From Phenylobacterium sp. (GTDB lineage Bacteria; Pseudomonadota; Alphaproteobacteria; Caulobacterales; Caulobacteraceae), in the NCBI RefSeq assembly GCF_030693625.1, contig NZ_JAUYAF010000080.1:1-45498 (forward strand): a stretch of 45,498 nucleotides of DNA, in the 5' to 3' direction. Both the position numbers and the translations under genes were made by a program. Shown piece by piece: positions 43,932 to 45,498 of this stretch. The notes beneath the pieces were generated by a model. That model ran no database searches and was not told the DNA's origin. It saw only the letters and a program-made list of their open reading frames with translations. Numbering within the stretch: position 1 is the stretch's first letter; each line of letters opens with the position of its first letter.

Positions 43932-44149
43932 TCGTCGCGGCGGGCGCGGACCTTGGCCTGTTCGGGCTTGGGCCAGGACCTGACCATGATCACCAGCATC
44001 GAGGACCCGAGGATCGCGGCCAGGCCGCTGACGCCCTGGGCGGTGTCCATGCCGATGGCCGCCTGACGGCCCACCAGGGCGCTGGCCAGGATGACGAAGG
44101 CCATGGCGGCGCGTTCGGCGGGGATATGGGCGATGATCGACTTGAGCAT
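43928..44149 (-). CDS. Small two-helix membrane protein (73 aa), paralogue of the next
   Basis: The product begins MLKSIIAHIPAERAAMAFVI and has two hydrophobic helices (about 13-32 and 38-57) joined by a short loop (GRQAAIGMDTAQG), ending in a basic-acidic tail (KVRARRDD). AGGAG lies seven bases before the ATG at 44149. It aligns over its full length with the protein at 44280-44495 (for example ALVGRQAAIGMDTAQGVSGLAAILGS with SLMAGRHAAQGMEVIQWAGAVTAVLGS). Family unknown. Confidence 0.62.
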   Translation of the reverse strand: MLKSIIAHIPAERAAMAFVILASALVGRQAAIGMDTAQGVSGLAAILGSSMLVIMVRSWPKPEQAKVRARRDD

Positions 44150-44279
44150 GGGGTCTCCTATGCCCTCCAGTTGACGTGCGAGTTCAGGGTCGTACGTCAC
44201 GGTAAACATGGAATGTGGTCAGGCTGCGGCGAGTGGTCACGCTTGAGGCGGACTGGCGCGCGGGTTGCCGGGTTTCGCG

Positions 44280-44495
44280 TCAGTCGTCCTGACGGGCGGG
44301 AACCTTGGCCGGCGCCGGCGCGATCCGCACCCAGACCGCCACCGTCACCGAGCCCAGCACCGCGGTGACCGCGCCGGCCCACTGGATCACCTCCATGCCC
44401 TGGGCGGCATGGCGGCCGGCCATCAGGCTGACCACGAAGACCAGGGCCGCGGAGGCCCACTCGGCTCCGGCGCGCGAAAACAGCGTATTCAGCAT
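44280..44495 (-). CDS. Small two-helix membrane protein (71 aa), paralogue of the previous
   Basis: This short protein starts MLNTLFSRAGAEWASAALVF and has two hydrophobic helices (about 12-30 and 37-57), with the tail KVPARQDD. GAGGAC precedes the ATG. It is clearly a tandem paralogue of the 43928-44149 gene, from which it is separated by 130 bases, and both read on the minus strand. I chose ATG at 44495 because the frame extends 30 codons upstream without resemblance to the partner. Function unknown. Confidence 0.62.
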   Translation of the reverse strand: MLNTLFSRAGAEWASAALVFVVSLMAGRHAAQGMEVIQWAGAVTAVLGSVTVAVWVRIAPAPAKVPARQDD

Positions 44496-44626
44496 GGGGT
44501 CCTCAAGCGGGGCCGGATGTCGGTAGCCGTGCATAAGGCCATACCTGCAAGGGATTCGCGATGCGGCATGGCCGCGCAGACCCATCCGAAAGCTTTACCT
44601 GGAGATCGCGCATACGCGGAGTACAC

Positions 44627-45019
44627 TCATAGCGCCGACGGAGGAGGTGGGTCGCCACTTGGATCTGCTCGGCGTGGTTTCGCTCCAGCGTTAAACAGGC
44701 CGATCCCTCCAAAGATGAGGAGGAAGAGCCCGGCGTGCGCCGCCGCTGTCCGCAACGCCAAGGCGTCAAACTCTCGGACATAGAAGTCCGGAGCCTGCCG
44801 GCCGCCCGGCACGCGATAGACATGCCCTGTGACCGGGGCGGGCCCCGTTGGACTGACAAACCCAAGACCGCTCCAGATGACGGCGCCCGCCATGGTCACG
44901 AGAAACAAATAGAAGACCAGCCACCGCAGCGGCCCTGAGGGCGGCCACCGGATTCCCCGCTCCCATATCGTTTCGGGCTGCTTAGGCTTTTGGGGGTTTG
45001 GAAGCCCGTCAGGTGTCAT
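44627..45019 (-). CDS. Membrane protein of unknown function
   Basis: This is a 130-residue protein with a polar N-terminus (PDGLPNPQKPKQPETIWERG), two helices (about 32-54, LRWLVFYLFLVTMAGAVIW, and 90-110, ALRTAAAHAGLFLLIFGGIGLF), and a Pro-rich acidic C-terminus (PRRADPSGDPPPPSAL). Between the helices is a loop of about 35 residues with VYRVPGGRQAPDFYVREFD. I do not recognise a family. ATG at 45022 adds one residue. It ends 131 bases before the 71-aa protein gene on the same strand. Confidence 0.6.
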   Translation of the reverse strand: MTPDGLPNPQKPKQPETIWERGIRWPPSGPLRWLVFYLFLVTMAGAVIWSGLGFVSPTGPAPVTGHVYRVPGGRQAPDFYVREFDALALRTAAAHAGLFLLIFGGIGLFNAGAKPRRADPSGDPPPPSAL

Positions 45020-45041
45020 CAATCTGGTTCGCCAGCAAGGC

Positions 45042-45498
45042 CTACGGCCCGCAGGTCCAGAGGCCGGTGAGGACCAGCTTGGCGCCGTCGGCGCGGTCGT
45101 AGGTGAGGGTGGCGGGGTAGCCGGGGGACTCGCCGCCGCCGACCGGGGCCGCGCCCGTCAGGGCGATGGTGACGGTCTTGCCCTGGCCGACGAAGGCCAC
45201 GCCCTTCAGCATGGCGTCAAAGCCGCCCGGCGCGGTCACCCGCTCGACGGAGTCCATCACCTTGACCACCCCCTGGGCGGGTTCCTTCGAGGCGACCACG
45301 CCCATCGCCACCAGCAGGGGCGAGGCGGTCGGGGTGGAGAAGCTGCATCCGAGCTCGCCCTGCAGGGCTGCTGACTGCAGGTCGGCGCTGGAGAGGGGGT
45401 TGAGGGTGATGGCGGAGCCATCGCCGCCGACTGTGGCGGCGGGGTCGGGGCTGGCCGGCGCGGCGGGCACGCCCGGCGCAATCGGCGCGGCAGGGGCG
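45042..45498 (-). CDS. Unknown protein, C-terminal part (5' end beyond window)
   Basis: The frame is open to the window edge, with codons reading APAAPIAPGVPAAPASPDP before a GTG at 45470. The true start therefore lies outside, and the visible N-terminal part is an Ala/Pro linker. The visible globular part has NPLSSADLQSAALQGELGCSFSTP and VTIALTGAAPVGGGESPGYPATLTYDRADGAKLVLTG, ending LWTCGP. Two Cys (GELGC, LWTCGP) suggest a periplasmic disulfide. Function unknown. Confidence 0.6.
   Translation of the reverse strand, partial: APAAPIAPGVPAAPASPDPAATVGGDGSAITLNPLSSADLQSAALQGELGCSFSTPTASPLLVAMGVVASKEPAQGVVKVMDSVERVTAPGGFDAMLKGVAFVGQGKTVTIALTGAAPVGGGESPGYPATLTYDRADGAKLVLTGLWTCGP

Overview
The window is GC-rich (about 70%), densely coded DNA from an alphaproteobacterium. 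Gene content points to Caulobacteraceae, probably Phenylobacterium or a close relative. This rests on the style of the OmpA-like lipoprotein, the DUF6491, DUF3597 and DUF4345 proteins, the alphaproteobacterial Coq7 and GluQ-RS types, and the repeat types. The assignment is inference from protein families and no rRNA is present to test it. Most of the window looks chromosomal. The only mobile element seen is one end of an IS1182-family insertion sequence at the left edge.

Layout. 1-134: start of an IS1182-type transposase whose terminal sequence cuts off the 3' end of an HWE-type sensor kinase gene. 1199-2774: divergent OmpA-like lipoprotein and proline-rich TonB-like protein. 2775-3159: two palindromic intergenic repeats. 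3160-11086: hybrid sensor kinase, bioF-bioD, nhaA, selO, a DMT exporter and gluQRS. 11097-12277: a TetR-family regulator facing two separately promoted genes for tiny single-helix membrane proteins (34 and 37 aa), with three matching 19-bp operator-like palindromes. 12511-16506: HNH nuclease, DsbA-like isomerase, DUF4345 protein, and a minus-strand run yqaA-dsbB-coq7-GNAT. 16624-21762: tyrosine catabolism operon (hpd, isoaspartyl peptidase/asparaginase, hmgA, unknown 102-aa protein, fah, marR) with a palindrome at its promoter. 22094-24329: feoAB with a Fur-box-like site. 24870-24953: tRNA-Leu(CAA).

24987-31702: sterol-desaturase-like protein, DUF3597 protein, a short TonB-receptor relic, a GH31 enzyme with all sulfoquinovosidase recognition residues, a secreted esterase, an N-acyl-D-amino-acid deacylase-type amidohydrolase and an SRPBCC gene stub. 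31858-40670: secreted small proteins, hemolysin-III protein, an internally duplicated winged-helix protein, DMT exporter, TPR protein, S9 peptidase, YpfJ-type metallopeptidase, and an Asp/Glu racemase with a D-cysteine desulfhydrase-type enzyme. 40721-45498: DUF6491 protein, TPP riboswitch and thiC, pentapeptide-repeat protein, two paralogous small two-helix membrane proteins, and two further unknowns, the last running off the window.

The strongest candidate for something undescribed is the TetR/paired-small-protein locus. Next are the predicted sulfoquinovosidase with its secreted esterase, and the duplicated winged-helix protein. Many convergent genes end in overlapping stop codons, so little room is left for intrinsic terminators.
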